Below are positions 33,902 through 42,677 of a stretch of 64,000 nt of DNA, one piece after another. The notes beneath the pieces were generated by a model, which was given only the letters and a program-made list of their open reading frames with translations, did not search any database and had not been told where the DNA came from. Within the stretch, counting starts at the first letter, position 1; the number at the start of each line of letters is the position of its first letter. A program made the position numbers and the translations under genes. The DNA lies in assembly GCA_964465355.1 (NCBI GenBank), contig CAYXJZ010000004.1, positions 13,134 to 77,133 on the forward strand, read 5' to 3'. The DNA is from JAABTL01 sp964465355 (GTDB lineage Bacteria > Deinococcota > Deinococci > Deinococcales > Trueperaceae).

Positions 33902-33941
33902 GCAGCGCCGCCCGCGACGAAGCGAATAGGGAGGGTGGCGA

Positions 33942-34871
33942 ATGAAGGGCGCGACCGGCTACCTGCTGCAGCGGCTCCTTCAAGCCATCCCCACCCTGCT
34001 CGGTGTGCTCATCGTCGTCTTCTTCTTCGTGCGTGCCCTGCCCGGCGATCCCGCTCGGCTCTTCGCCGGGCAGGACGCCGGGCTGGCGGAGGTCGAGTCG
34101 CTGCGCGAGCGGCTCGGCCTCACGCTTTCGGTGCCGCGGCAGTTCGTGGTCTACGTGTCGCGCCTGGCACAGGGCGACCTCGGCGTCTCCTTCCGCAGCC
34201 GGCAGCCCGTCGAGCGGCTGATCCAGCGCAGCCTCGTGCCCACCCTCTACCTGGCTCTGGCCGCCATCGCCATCGCGGTGGTGGGCGGCGTGCTCATGGG
34301 CTCGCTGGCGGCGTTGCGGCAGGGCTCCTTCTGGGACCTGACGGTGACCAGCGTCTCGGTGCTTGGCATCAGCGTGCCCTCCTTCTTCCTTGGATTGCTC
34401 CTCATCTACGTCTTCGCCGTGGCCTGGGGCGTGCTGCCGGTCAGCGGCAGCACCAGCGTTCGTGGCCTCGTGCTGCCCGCCATCACCCTCGGCCTCGGTT
34501 CGCTCGGCACCATCGCGCGCTTCACCCGCTCCAGCGTCCTCGAGGTGCTTGGCGAGGACTACATACGCACCGCGCGCGCCAAGGGGCGCTCACCCACCGT
34601 GGTCATCACCCACCACGCCCTGCGCAACGCGCTCATCCCCGTCCTGACCGTGGCCGGCTTGCAGTTCGGCTCGCTGGTGTCTGGCGCCGTCATCGTCGAG
34701 ACCATCTTCAACCTGCCCGGCCTCGGCTGGCTGCTCATCCAGTCCATCGACGCCCGCGACTACCCGGTCATCCAAGCGCTGATGCTGGTGTTCTCGCTGC
34801 AGTTCCTGGTCATCAACCTGGTGGTCGACCTGCTCTACGCCATCGTCGACCCGAGGATCAGCTATGGCTGA
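33942..34871 (+). CDS. ABC transporter permease, DppB family
   Basis: A 309-aa permease: MKGATGYLLQRLLQAIPTLL opening, RALPGDPARLFAGQDAG, the docking loop DYIRTARAKGRSPTVVITHH, LPGLGWLLIQSIDARD and the C-terminus YAIVDPRISYG. GGAGGGTGGCG precedes the ATG. Overlaps the DppC gene by 8 nt. Confidence 0.94.
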   Translation: MKGATGYLLQRLLQAIPTLLGVLIVVFFFVRALPGDPARLFAGQDAGLAEVESLRERLGLTLSVPRQFVVYVSRLAQGDLGVSFRSRQPVERLIQRSLVPTLYLALAAIAIAVVGGVLMGSLAALRQGSFWDLTVTSVSVLGISVPSFFLGLLLIYVFAVAWGVLPVSGSTSVRGLVLPAITLGLGSLGTIARFTRSSVLEVLGEDYIRTARAKGRSPTVVITHHALRNALIPVLTVAGLQFGSLVSGAVIVETIFNLPGLGWLLIQSIDARDYPVIQALMLVFSLQFLVINLVVDLLYAIVDPRISYG

Positions 34872-35796
34872 TGCCGCGCCAGGCATGACACCAGGCATGA
34901 CACCGGACATGACACCCGGCATGGCCGCCGGCCCACCCGCCAGCCGCCGCGCCCGCTTCCGCAGCTCGGCGCTCGGCCGCCTGCTGCGCCACCGCAGCGG
35001 CGCCGTCGGCCTTGCGCTGTCGCTGACCTTCGTCCTCGTCGCCGTCTTCGGCGGCCTCGTCGCTCCATACGAGTTCGCCCGGCCCAACTACATCCACGCG
35101 CTCGAGGGCCCGAGCGCCCAGTTCCTGCTCGGCACCGACCCCTTCGGCCGCGACACCTTCAGCCGGCTGCTCTACGGCGCGCGCTACTCCATCGGCATCG
35201 GCGTCAGCGCCGCACTGCTGGCGGCCGTCATCGGCGGCCTCTGGGGGCTCTTGGCCGGCTACATGGGTGGGTTGGTCGACGGCCTGTCCATGCGCTTTGT
35301 CGACGTGATGCTGGCCTTCCCCGGCCTGCTGTTGGCCATCGGCCTCATCACCCTGACCGGTCCCGGCTTCTGGCCGGTGCTGCTGGCCACCACGGTGTTC
35401 GGCGTGCCGCTCTTCGCCAGGCTGGCGCGCGGCCAGACGCTGGCGGTGAAGGAGCGGCTGTTCGTCGAGGCTGCCCGCGGCCTTGGCAGCAGCCACGCCC
35501 GGCTGCTGCTGCAGCACCTGCTGCCCGCCATCCTCTCGCCGCTGCTGGTCTACGCCACGCTGCGCACCGGCGTGACCATGCTGGTGGCCTCCGGCCTCTC
35601 CTTCCTCGGCCTTGGCCTGCAGCCGCCCACGCCCGAGTGGGGGGCGATGCTCAGCGATGCGCAGCTCTACCTGCGGACTCATCCCATCCTTGCCTTCGCG
35701 CCAGGGGTGGCCATCACGTTGGCGGTGCTGGGCTTCAACCTGCTGGGGGACGGGTTGCGGGACGTGTTGGATCCGACGTTCAGAGGGCGGGGCTAG
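34864..35796 (+). CDS. ABC transporter permease, DppC family, with Met-Thr-Pro repeat at N-terminus
   Basis: A 310-aa permease. LGTDPFGRDTFSRLLYGARYS, the docking loop EAARGLGSSHARLLLQH and LSFLGLGLQPPTPEWGAML identify DppC. The cytosolic N-terminus is unusual: PGMTPGMTPDMTPGMAAG (residues 6-23), from short tandem repeats of a ~12-bp unit (34880-34927). These residues are unlikely to matter for transport and may vary in number between strains. The start overlaps the DppB stop. Confidence 0.93.
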   Translation: MADAAPGMTPGMTPDMTPGMAAGPPASRRARFRSSALGRLLRHRSGAVGLALSLTFVLVAVFGGLVAPYEFARPNYIHALEGPSAQFLLGTDPFGRDTFSRLLYGARYSIGIGVSAALLAAVIGGLWGLLAGYMGGLVDGLSMRFVDVMLAFPGLLLAIGLITLTGPGFWPVLLATTVFGVPLFARLARGQTLAVKERLFVEAARGLGSSHARLLLQHLLPAILSPLLVYATLRTGVTMLVASGLSFLGLGLQPPTPEWGAMLSDAQLYLRTHPILAFAPGVAITLAVLGFNLLGDGLRDVLDPTFRGRG

Positions 35797-35909
35797 GGTC
35801 ACGTTCTGAAGTGGGCAGTGCTAGGCCTGGGGGTGGCTCGCTTGGGCGCTGACCACCACCAACTCCACCATTCATAGCCAATCCCTTCGTCCAGATCGTC
35901 AACGCCGTC

Positions 35910-35938
35910 TTGACGCCGTCACAAACAGCCCGTAGGAT
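35910..35938 (+). promoter_or_regulatory. Promoter of the Lrp-family gene
   Basis: TTGACG (35910-35915), 17-bp spacer, TAGGAT (35933-35938). The leader to the ATG at 35972 carries an AGAAGGG ribosome site. The -10 is identical to that at 43913. Confidence 0.72.
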
Positions 35939-35971
35939 GACGCCTATCCGCTATCTAGAAGGGCTGAGTGA

Positions 35972-36454
35972 ATGAATCTGGATGATCTCGACCTTCGTCT
36001 GCTCGCCATCCTTCACGAGGACGCACGCGTCTCGCAGTCGGAGCTGGCCGAACGACTGGGCACCTCCGAGGCCACCGTGCGCCGCCGCATGTTGGCCTTG
36101 ATCCAGGCCAACGTCATGAAGATCGCGGCGGTGACCAACCCCTTCAAGCTGGGCTTCGAGCTCATCGTCATCATGGGCCTCAACGTGCAGCACGGTCGGA
36201 TGCAGGACGTGGAGCAGGCGCTGGCCGAGCTCTCCGAGGTGCGCTTCCTCGGCGTGACGCTAGGGTCGTACGACCTCATGCTGGAGGCCTGGTTCCGCAG
36301 TCGCGAGGAGCTGCTGCACTTCATGACCCAGACCTTGGTGGGCATCCCTGGCATCGTGAGCACCCACTCCTACCAGGTGATCAAGCTGTCGAAGTACACC
36401 TATGACTGGGGCAAGGACAGTCGACCATGGGTCTCGGCGGGCAGAGATGGCTGA
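35972..36454 (+). CDS. Lrp/AsnC-family transcriptional regulator
   Basis: A 160-aa regulator with an N-terminal HTH (LDDLDLRLLAILHEDARVSQ and ELAERLGTSEATVRRRM) and a C-terminal RAM effector domain (~70-150) with VRFLGVTLGSYDLMLEAWFR, the usual Gly-x-Asp segment. Members sense amino acids. It sits 27 nt before a DppC gene and heads a transporter, hydrolase and exporter cassette running to 42652, which it probably regulates. Its ligand may be an amino acid released by that cassette. Confidence 0.92.
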   Translation: MNLDDLDLRLLAILHEDARVSQSELAERLGTSEATVRRRMLALIQANVMKIAAVTNPFKLGFELIVIMGLNVQHGRMQDVEQALAELSEVRFLGVTLGSYDLMLEAWFRSREELLHFMTQTLVGIPGIVSTHSYQVIKLSKYTYDWGKDSRPWVSAGRDG

Positions 36455-36481
36455 GGGGCCGTCTACCAGGGCTGGACGGGG

Positions 36482-37354
36482 ATGAGCGTCTTCAGCGGGC
36501 AGGGCTCGTCCATCGCGCCGACATGGATCACCCGGCTCGCCCGCCACCGCTTCGGCCTGGCCGGCGCGGTCATCCTGACGCTGCTGCTGGCCGTCGCGCT
36601 CCTGGCTCCGGTCATCGCGCCCCACGATCCCTTGGCCTTGCGCGGGGCCGAGCGACTGCAGGCACCCTCGCTCGACCACCTCTTCGGCACCGACATGTTC
36701 GGGCGTGACGTGCTGAGCCGTGTCATCTGGGGGGCCCGTTCCTCGCTGCTGGTGGCCTTCGCTGCGGTCGCCTTCGCCAGCCTGGCTGCCCTGCTCATCG
36801 GGACCCTCGCCGGCTTCGTCGGCGGCCTGCTGGACGAAGTCCTCATGCGGGTCATGGACGTGTTCTTCGCCTTCCCGTCGCTGCTGCTCGCCATCGTCCT
36901 TGCCGCCTTCCTCGGGCCAGGCATCCAGAACGTGGTGTTGGCCATCGCCATCGTCTTCACGCCGCCCCTCAGCCGGGTGGTGCGCTCCGGGGTGTTGAGC
37001 GTCAAGGAGTTGGACTTTGTCGACGCCGCCCGCGCGCTGGGGGCAGGGCAGCGGCGCATCGTCCTGCGCCACGTGCTGCTCAACGCTTGGAGCCCACTGA
37101 TCATCCAGGCCTCGGTCTACCTGGCCTACGCCGTGCTCACCGAAGCCTCTCTGTCCTTCATCGGCCTGGGGGTGCAGCCGCCCACGCCGAGCTGGGGCGA
37201 GATGCTCTCCTCCAGCCGTTCGATCATGCAGCGCGCACCTTGGGCCGCGATCTTCCCCGGGCTGGTGCTCTCCCTCTCCGTACTCTCGATCAACTTCTTC
37301 GCAGACGGGATCCGTGCAGCCCTCGATCCTCGGCTCGCCCGCAGGCCCGCCTGA
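36482..37354 (+). CDS. ABC transporter permease, DppC family
   Basis: A 290-aa permease. LFGTDMFGRDVLSRVIWGARSSL, the docking loop LDFVDAARALGAGQRRIVLRH and LSFIGLGVQPPTPSWGEML mark DppC. About six helices. The gene order is unusual: DppC comes first, then the binding protein and an M24 enzyme, and the DppB partner only at 40110. No ATPase is encoded. Confidence 0.93.
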   Translation: MSVFSGQGSSIAPTWITRLARHRFGLAGAVILTLLLAVALLAPVIAPHDPLALRGAERLQAPSLDHLFGTDMFGRDVLSRVIWGARSSLLVAFAAVAFASLAALLIGTLAGFVGGLLDEVLMRVMDVFFAFPSLLLAIVLAAFLGPGIQNVVLAIAIVFTPPLSRVVRSGVLSVKELDFVDAARALGAGQRRIVLRHVLLNAWSPLIIQASVYLAYAVLTEASLSFIGLGVQPPTPSWGEMLSSSRSIMQRAPWAAIFPGLVLSLSVLSINFFADGIRAALDPRLARRPA

Positions 37355-37412
37355 GCGGACGCCACCGTCCACGCCCCTTCACTCGAATCCACCGCTCGAC
37401 CAGGAGGAGAAC

Positions 37413-38933
37413 ATGAAGCCAAGCAACGTGCTACTACTCGCCCTGACCCTGCTCGTCGCGGCCCTTGGGGCCGCGCTCGCGCAGGACGCCCCCCGCCACG
37501 GCGGCACGCTCCGGGCCGGGATGAGCGCCGACCCCAGCTCGCTGGACCCGCACCGGAGCACGGACACCACCACCCGCAACATCTTCGAGAACGTCTACGA
37601 CACGCTGGTGGCCTTCGATCCCAACGGCAACATCGTGCCCTCCCTCGCCCTGAGTTGGGAGGTGCCTGACCCCACGACCTACGTCTTCGAGCTGCGTGAC
37701 GATGTGGTCTTCCACTCCGGCCACCCCTTCACCGCTCATGACGTGGTCTTCTCCATCGAGCGCATCACCGACCCGGCCACCGCCTCGCCCTGGGCGGCCG
37801 ACTTCGCCAGCGTCAGCGCCCTGGTCGTTGAGGACGACCACAGGCTGCGCATCGAGCTCAGCGAGCCCTTCGCCCCCTTCCTCGACAACCTGGCCAAGAC
37901 CTTCAACGCCATCATGAGCAGAGAGGCGCTGGGCGACGGTGACGCCTCCCAGGTCATCGTCGGCACCGGTCCCTTCCGCTTCGTGGAGTTCCTGCCCGGC
38001 CAACGGCTGGTCCTCGAGCGCAACGCCGAGTACTGGATGGGCGAGTTGCCTTATCTCGACCGCGTCGAGTTCCTCCCCTTCCCCGACCCGGTGGCGCAGG
38101 TCAATGCCCTGAGGACCGGCGCGGTCGACTGGATCGAGTACGTCCCAGACGGTGACGTCGAGTTCCTGCAGGCCGACCCGCAGTTCACGGTGGTGGGCGG
38201 CCTTGGCACCAACTTCCGGGCCCTCTACCTCAACATGGACCGGCCCCCGCTGGACGACGTGCGCGTGCGGCAGGCCATCGCATGGGCGCTGGATCGCGAC
38301 GAGATCGTCGACATCGCGCTCTTCGGTGTCGGTGGGGTGACCATCGATGGGGGGCCGGTGCCGCCTGGCCACTGGGCGCACTACCCCGAGGTCGCCTACA
38401 CCCGGGACCAGGACCGCGCCCGCGCGCTGTTGGCCGAGGCCGGCCTGCCCGACGGCTTCAGCATGGAGATGCTGATCAACAGCAACTTCGCCATGCTGCG
38501 CACCCCTGCCGAGGTCGTCCAGGCACAGTTGGCGCAAGTGGGCATCCAGCTCAGCATCCGCCTAGAGGAGTGGACCTCCTACATCGACAGCGTCAACCGC
38601 AGCGACTTCAACATCACCGTCCTCGGCACCTCGGGGCTCTCTGACCCGGACTCCTACCTGTTCACTCAACTCCACTCCACCGAGGGCAGGAATCAGGTCA
38701 ACTGGGTCGACGCCGAGTTCGACGGCCTGGTGGAGCAAGGCCGTGTGACCGTTGACCAGGACGGGCGCAAGCGAATCTACGACGAGGCTCAACGACGACT
38801 GCTCGACCAGGTGCCCTTGGTCTACCTCTTCCACAGCACCCAGTACGAGGCCATGGCCGCTGACGTCAGGGGCTTCGAGCACTGGACCAACACCTCCTAC
38901 CTCGGCCTGCGCACCACCTGGCTCGACCGCTGA
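37413..38933 (+). CDS. ABC transporter substrate-binding protein, SBP_bac_5 family
   Basis: A 506-aa exported binding protein. Signal peptide MKPSNVLLLALTLLVAALGA, followed by ALAQDAPRHGGTLRAGMSAD. TYVFELRDDVVFHSGHPFTAHDVVFSI, IVGTGPFRFVEFLPG, ERNAEYWMGELPYLDRVEF and RVRQAIAWALDRDEIVDI match family 5. AGGAGGAG precedes the ATG 413 nt; a longer frame from 37314 overlaps the DppC gene and is rejected. It supplies the split DppC/DppB pair of this cassette. Confidence 0.94.
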   Translation: MKPSNVLLLALTLLVAALGAALAQDAPRHGGTLRAGMSADPSSLDPHRSTDTTTRNIFENVYDTLVAFDPNGNIVPSLALSWEVPDPTTYVFELRDDVVFHSGHPFTAHDVVFSIERITDPATASPWAADFASVSALVVEDDHRLRIELSEPFAPFLDNLAKTFNAIMSREALGDGDASQVIVGTGPFRFVEFLPGQRLVLERNAEYWMGELPYLDRVEFLPFPDPVAQVNALRTGAVDWIEYVPDGDVEFLQADPQFTVVGGLGTNFRALYLNMDRPPLDDVRVRQAIAWALDRDEIVDIALFGVGGVTIDGGPVPPGHWAHYPEVAYTRDQDRARALLAEAGLPDGFSMEMLINSNFAMLRTPAEVVQAQLAQVGIQLSIRLEEWTSYIDSVNRSDFNITVLGTSGLSDPDSYLFTQLHSTEGRNQVNWVDAEFDGLVEQGRVTVDQDGRKRIYDEAQRRLLDQVPLVYLFHSTQYEAMAADVRGFEHWTNTSYLGLRTTWLDR

Positions 38934-38941
38934 GCCGGCCG

Positions 38942-40102
38942 GTGGCCGCCACCTTGCCCTACCATTCCCGCGTCGTGCGCCTCCAGCAGAGCCTGGAGGC
39001 GCACGACATCGACCTGCTGCTCACGCTGCGGGCCGCCGACGTCTCCTACCTGACCGGCTTCTTCTTCGCCCAGACCGAGCGTCCCGCCGGGATCGCGGTG
39101 CCACGCCAGGGCCAGCCCGTGCTTCTGCTTCCTCTGCTGGACATCGACCAGGCAGCAGCAGAGTGCTGGGTCGAGGACGTGCGCACCTACCCCGAGTTCC
39201 CCGGCCTCCATCCGCCGATCGCCTGGATGGGGGAGCAGCTCGCCTCCATCGCCCCCCGCGGCCGCATAGGGGTGGTGGGCGGCCCGCTCGGAGGTGGTGA
39301 GCAGGCGCTCCTGGCCGCGGGGCTGCCGGAGGCGACCCTGGTCCCGGCACCCGACCTGCTCGGCGCCCTGCGCCAGGTCAAGGGGCCCGAGGAGCTGGTG
39401 GCCATCCGCGCCGCCGCCCACTACGCCGACCGTTGCCAGGAGGTGGGCGTCGAGTTGCTGCGCGGCCGCCAGGCCAGCACCGAGTACGAGCTGCTGGTGG
39501 CCATCCAGGCGCGGGTGCAGGCCGAGATGGTGCGCGAGCGTCGCGACTTGGCGGCGGCCCGTGGCCTGGTTTCAGGTGCCGTGGTCTCCGGCCCCAAGAC
39601 CGCCTTCCCCCATGGCTTCACTTCCCAGCGCACGCTGCGCTCCGGCGAGGCTGTCATGCTCTCCTTCGGCACCACCGTAGACGGCTACCGCGCCGAGAAC
39701 ACCCGCACCTACTGGCTGGGCGCCATGGAACCCCGGGCGCGCGAGCTGGATCAGGCTGTTGTGGCGGCACAGGCGGCAGGCCGCGCCATGGTGGCGCCTG
39801 GTACGCGTTGCTGCGATGTCGACGCCGCCGCTACCAAGCAACTGCGTTTGGCCGGCTTCGGTGGCCTGCTGCGCCACCGCATCGGGCACGGCATAGGCCT
39901 GGAGGGACACGAGTCGCCTTGGCTGGAGAGCGGTGATCCCACCCTGTTGGCGGCTCGCATGGTGGTGAGCGTCGAGCCTGGTCTCTACCAAGCCGGCTAC
40001 GCCGGCTTCCTCATCGCCGACACGGTCCTGGTGACGGAGGACGGAAGCACCTCACTCACGAATTCGCCCCGCCCCGCCGCCGAGACGCCGATCGACTGGT
40101 GA
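38942..40102 (+). CDS. M24 family creatinase/prolidase-like protein lacking metal ligands
   Basis: A 386-aa pita-bread-fold protein (N-terminal creatinase_N domain ~10-140, M24 domain ~150-375). In metal-dependent prolidases two Asp, one His and two Glu bind metal. Here the first Asp is Ser241 (VMLSFG), the second is Glu252 (YRAENTRT), His316 is kept (RIGHGIGLEGHE), Glu345 is kept (VSVEPGLY) and the last Glu is Ala359 (LIADTVLV). The proton-shuttle His in AFPHG (224) remains. Creatinase is a known metal-free member of this family, so a creatinase-like C-N hydrolase is more likely than a peptidase. It lies between the binding protein and DppB. Confidence 0.85.
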   Translation: MAATLPYHSRVVRLQQSLEAHDIDLLLTLRAADVSYLTGFFFAQTERPAGIAVPRQGQPVLLLPLLDIDQAAAECWVEDVRTYPEFPGLHPPIAWMGEQLASIAPRGRIGVVGGPLGGGEQALLAAGLPEATLVPAPDLLGALRQVKGPEELVAIRAAAHYADRCQEVGVELLRGRQASTEYELLVAIQARVQAEMVRERRDLAAARGLVSGAVVSGPKTAFPHGFTSQRTLRSGEAVMLSFGTTVDGYRAENTRTYWLGAMEPRARELDQAVVAAQAAGRAMVAPGTRCCDVDAAATKQLRLAGFGGLLRHRIGHGIGLEGHESPWLESGDPTLLAARMVVSVEPGLYQAGYAGFLIADTVLVTEDGSTSLTNSPRPAAETPIDW

Positions 40103-40109
40103 GCCTGGC

Positions 40110-41060
40110 ATGACGACCTTTCTGCTCCGCCGGCTGCTGCTGGCCATCCCGGTGCTGCTCGGCGTGTCGATCCTGGTCTTCGCCATGATCCGCCTGGTGC
40201 CGGGCGACGTGATCGACCGCATCATGGGGCCCGACGTGCGCATCACGCCGGAGCGCCGGGCGGAGCTGGAGCGGATCTTCGGCCTTGACCGCAGCATCCC
40301 AGAGCAGTACCTGGCCTGGCTGGGCGGCGTCCTGCGCGGGGACCTGGGCTCGTCGCTGCTCAGCCAGCGTCCGGTGGCCTCCGACTTGGCTGCTCGCATC
40401 CCCGTCACCTTGCAGTTGGCCCTGCTTAGCCTGGCCTTGGCCCTGACCTTGGGCGTGCCGCTCGGCATCCTGGCCGCGCTTCGGCGCGACGGCTGGATGG
40501 ACCACCTGGCCACCCTGCTCGCGCTGGTTGGCATGTCGATCCCAAACTTCTGGCTGGGGACGCTGCTGGTGCTTGTCTTCTCCCTCTGGCTCGGATGGCT
40601 GCCCTCGGCCGGCTACGTGGCCTTCGCCGAGGACCCGGTGCGCAACCTGCGCCTGATGGTCCTGCCGGTGACCTCCCTGGCCATCGTCGAGGCAGCCGTC
40701 ATCATGCGGATGGTGCGCGGCATGGCGCTGGACGTCATCGACCAGGACTACGTCCGCACTGCCAAGGCCAAGGGGCTGGCAGCCGCCGCGGTCACCTGGA
40801 GGCACGTGCTGCCCAACACCCTCGTTCCGGTCATCACGGTGGTCGGCCTCTCGGCCGGTTACCTGCTGTCAGGCACCATCATCATCGAGGAGATCTTCTC
40901 CGTCCCCGGCCTCGGGCGCTTGGCGCTCATGGCCGTGAACAACCGTGACTACCCCTTGCTGCAGGGCACTGTGTTGGTCATCGCCGGGACCTACCTGGCG
41001 GTCAACCTGGCAGTGGACCTGCTCTACGGCGTGGTGGACCCGAGGATCCGCTACAGCTGA
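40110..41060 (+). CDS. ABC transporter permease, DppB family
   Basis: A 316-aa permease beginning MTTFLLRRLLLAIPVLLGVS. IRLVPGDVIDRIMGPDVRIT, FGLDRSIPEQYLAWLGGVLR, the docking loop DYVRTAKAKGLAAAAVTWRH, FSVPGLGRLALMAVNNRD and the C-terminus YGVVDPRIRYS are DppB features. Starts 7 nt after the M24 stop. Partner of the DppC at 36482. Confidence 0.94.
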   Translation: MTTFLLRRLLLAIPVLLGVSILVFAMIRLVPGDVIDRIMGPDVRITPERRAELERIFGLDRSIPEQYLAWLGGVLRGDLGSSLLSQRPVASDLAARIPVTLQLALLSLALALTLGVPLGILAALRRDGWMDHLATLLALVGMSIPNFWLGTLLVLVFSLWLGWLPSAGYVAFAEDPVRNLRLMVLPVTSLAIVEAAVIMRMVRGMALDVIDQDYVRTAKAKGLAAAAVTWRHVLPNTLVPVITVVGLSAGYLLSGTIIIEEIFSVPGLGRLALMAVNNRDYPLLQGTVLVIAGTYLAVNLAVDLLYGVVDPRIRYS

Positions 41061-41087
41061 GGCGCAGGACAGGAGGCGCCCATCGAT

Positions 41088-42287
41088 ATGACGATCACCG
41101 TACTTTGCGGCACGCTCATCAGCGGCGAGCGCGGCCGCACCCCAGGACCTGCCACCCTGACCATCGAGGGCGGGGTCGTGCAGAAGGTCGCCGATGGCCT
41201 GCGTCGCCCGCAGGCTGGTAGTGAGGTTCACGACCACAGTTCGCGCGTGGTGCTGCCCGGACTGATCGATCTGCACGAGCACCTCAACGGCGATGACGAG
41301 TACGCCTTCAGCGACGGCAGTGTGCATCCCACCGACGCCGAGTGGGGGCTGGTGCTCGCGCGTCAGGCCCGGCGTGTGCTCGCTCGTGGCGTGACCACCG
41401 TGCGGCTGGTCGGCGCACCCAACCATGTGGACCTCGATCTGCGACGGGCCATCGCCAAGGGCGTCGCCGTCGGCCCCCGCATGATCTGCGCAGGCCAGCC
41501 CATCTGCATGACAGGTGGGCACGGTTGGTTCATGGGGCTGGAGGTGGACGGGGCCGCCCAAGCTGCACGCGCGGCCCGCCTGCAGATCAAGGCCGGCGTG
41601 GACTGGATCAAGCTCATGGCCAGCGGCGGCGTGGGCGTCACCCGCGAGGGCGAGGAGCCGACCCAGCCAGAGATGACGGTGGAGGAGATGCGCGCCGCCG
41701 TGAACGCAGCCCATGCTGCAGGGCTCAAGGCGACCGCCCATGCCGACGGTGTGCCAGGCGTGCGTCAGGCGCTGGAGGCCGGGATGGACTGCATCGAGCA
41801 CGGCATCTACATGGGCGACGACGAGGCGCGTTTCATGGCCGAGCACCAGGTGGTGCTGGTCCCCACCATGTCCACCATGCACGGCATCGCCTTCAGGGCC
41901 GAGGAGCTGAACCTACCGAGGGCATGGGTGCCCATCGCCGAGTCCACCCTCCAGCCGCACGCCGAGTCCTTGCGGGCAGCGATACGTGCCGGTGTCACCA
42001 TCGGCGCAGGTACCGACGGCTTCGGCGACATCGTTGACGAGATCCGCATGATCCGTGACGCGGGTCTAAGCGAATGGGACGCCCTGGGGACGGCGGTCTG
42101 GGGAGCTGCCGACATCCTGGGCCTCGGCCACCGCATCGGCAGGCTGGCGGCAGGTTATGCGGCGGATTGGATCGCCCTGGAGGCAGACCCGCTGGGGGAC
42201 CTGGAGGCCCTGAGGCGACCTTCGGCCGTAGGCTTCGGGCGACGCGTCTGGACCTCGCCGTCGGCGTCAGATCCGTTCACCTTGTGA
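41088..42287 (+). CDS. Amidohydrolase (Xaa-Pro/Xaa-Arg dipeptidase or imidazolonepropionase-like)
   Basis: A 399-aa metal-dependent amidohydrolase. Site I: VVLPGLIDLHEHLNGDDEY (HxH, ~60). WIKLMASGGVGVT (~175) has the Lys that is carboxylated in related dipeptidases. LKATAHADG (~215) and CIEHGIYM (~235) give the two His, and TIGAGTDGFGDI (~305) the Asp. This subgroup includes arginine/lysine carboxypeptidases, so release of Arg-like or guanidino products is possible. It is 29 nt upstream of the SugE/Gdx gene and in the transporter cassette. The substrate is inferred only. Confidence 0.88.
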   Translation: MTITVLCGTLISGERGRTPGPATLTIEGGVVQKVADGLRRPQAGSEVHDHSSRVVLPGLIDLHEHLNGDDEYAFSDGSVHPTDAEWGLVLARQARRVLARGVTTVRLVGAPNHVDLDLRRAIAKGVAVGPRMICAGQPICMTGGHGWFMGLEVDGAAQAARAARLQIKAGVDWIKLMASGGVGVTREGEEPTQPEMTVEEMRAAVNAAHAAGLKATAHADGVPGVRQALEAGMDCIEHGIYMGDDEARFMAEHQVVLVPTMSTMHGIAFRAEELNLPRAWVPIAESTLQPHAESLRAAIRAGVTIGAGTDGFGDIVDEIRMIRDAGLSEWDALGTAVWGAADILGLGHRIGRLAAGYAADWIALEADPLGDLEALRRPSAVGFGRRVWTSPSASDPFTL

Positions 42288-42316
42288 CCGCCGACGACGG
42301 AGACCGGGGAGCAACC

Positions 42317-42652
42317 ATGGCTTGGATCGTCCTCATCGTCGCCGGTCTCTTCGAGACGGCCTGGGCCGTCGGCCTGAAGTACACCGACGGCTTCACCCGC
42401 CTCGTACCCAGCGTCCTCACCATCGGGGCGCTGACCATCAGCATGGTTCTCCTGGCATGGTCCGTGCGCACCCTGCCTATCGGAACGGCCTATGCGGTCT
42501 GGGTTGGCATCGGCGCCTTAGGTGCGGTGATCCTCGGCGCTCTGTTGTTCGGCGAGTCGCTGACGCCGCAGCGGGCAGCCTTCTTGCTGCTGCTGCTGGT
42601 CGCCCTGGTGGGCCTGCGCCTGACCAGCGGTGGCAGCGCGCCACATACCTGA
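42317..42652 (+). CDS. sugE: SMR family transporter, SugE/Gdx (guanidinium exporter) type
   Basis: A 111-aa four-helix protein. MAWIVLIVAGLFETAWAVGL contains the essential Glu13 in the Gdx-type context (FETAWAVGLKYTDGFTRL). GTAYAVWVGIGALGAVILG (~57-75) is the SMR signature. The sequence pattern is of the SugE/Gdx branch, whose studied members exchange protons for guanidinium, rather than the EmrE drug branch. It functions as an antiparallel dimer. GGGGAG lies before ATG 42317. It follows the amidohydrolase gene by 29 nt, so export of a guanidinium-like product of the cassette is plausible. Confidence 0.92.
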   Translation: MAWIVLIVAGLFETAWAVGLKYTDGFTRLVPSVLTIGALTISMVLLAWSVRTLPIGTAYAVWVGIGALGAVILGALLFGESLTPQRAAFLLLLLVALVGLRLTSGGSAPHT

Positions 42653-42677
42653 GCCGTTGAGCCTTTCAGAGCCCCCT

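Noticed and set aside
42230..42316. A guanidine (mini-ykkC-like) riboswitch upstream of sugE
   Set aside because: Only one very short hairpin with an ACGA loop (CCG-ACGA-CGG) is visible. The class needs two hairpins with ACGR loops and the other candidate has ACGC with poor pairing.
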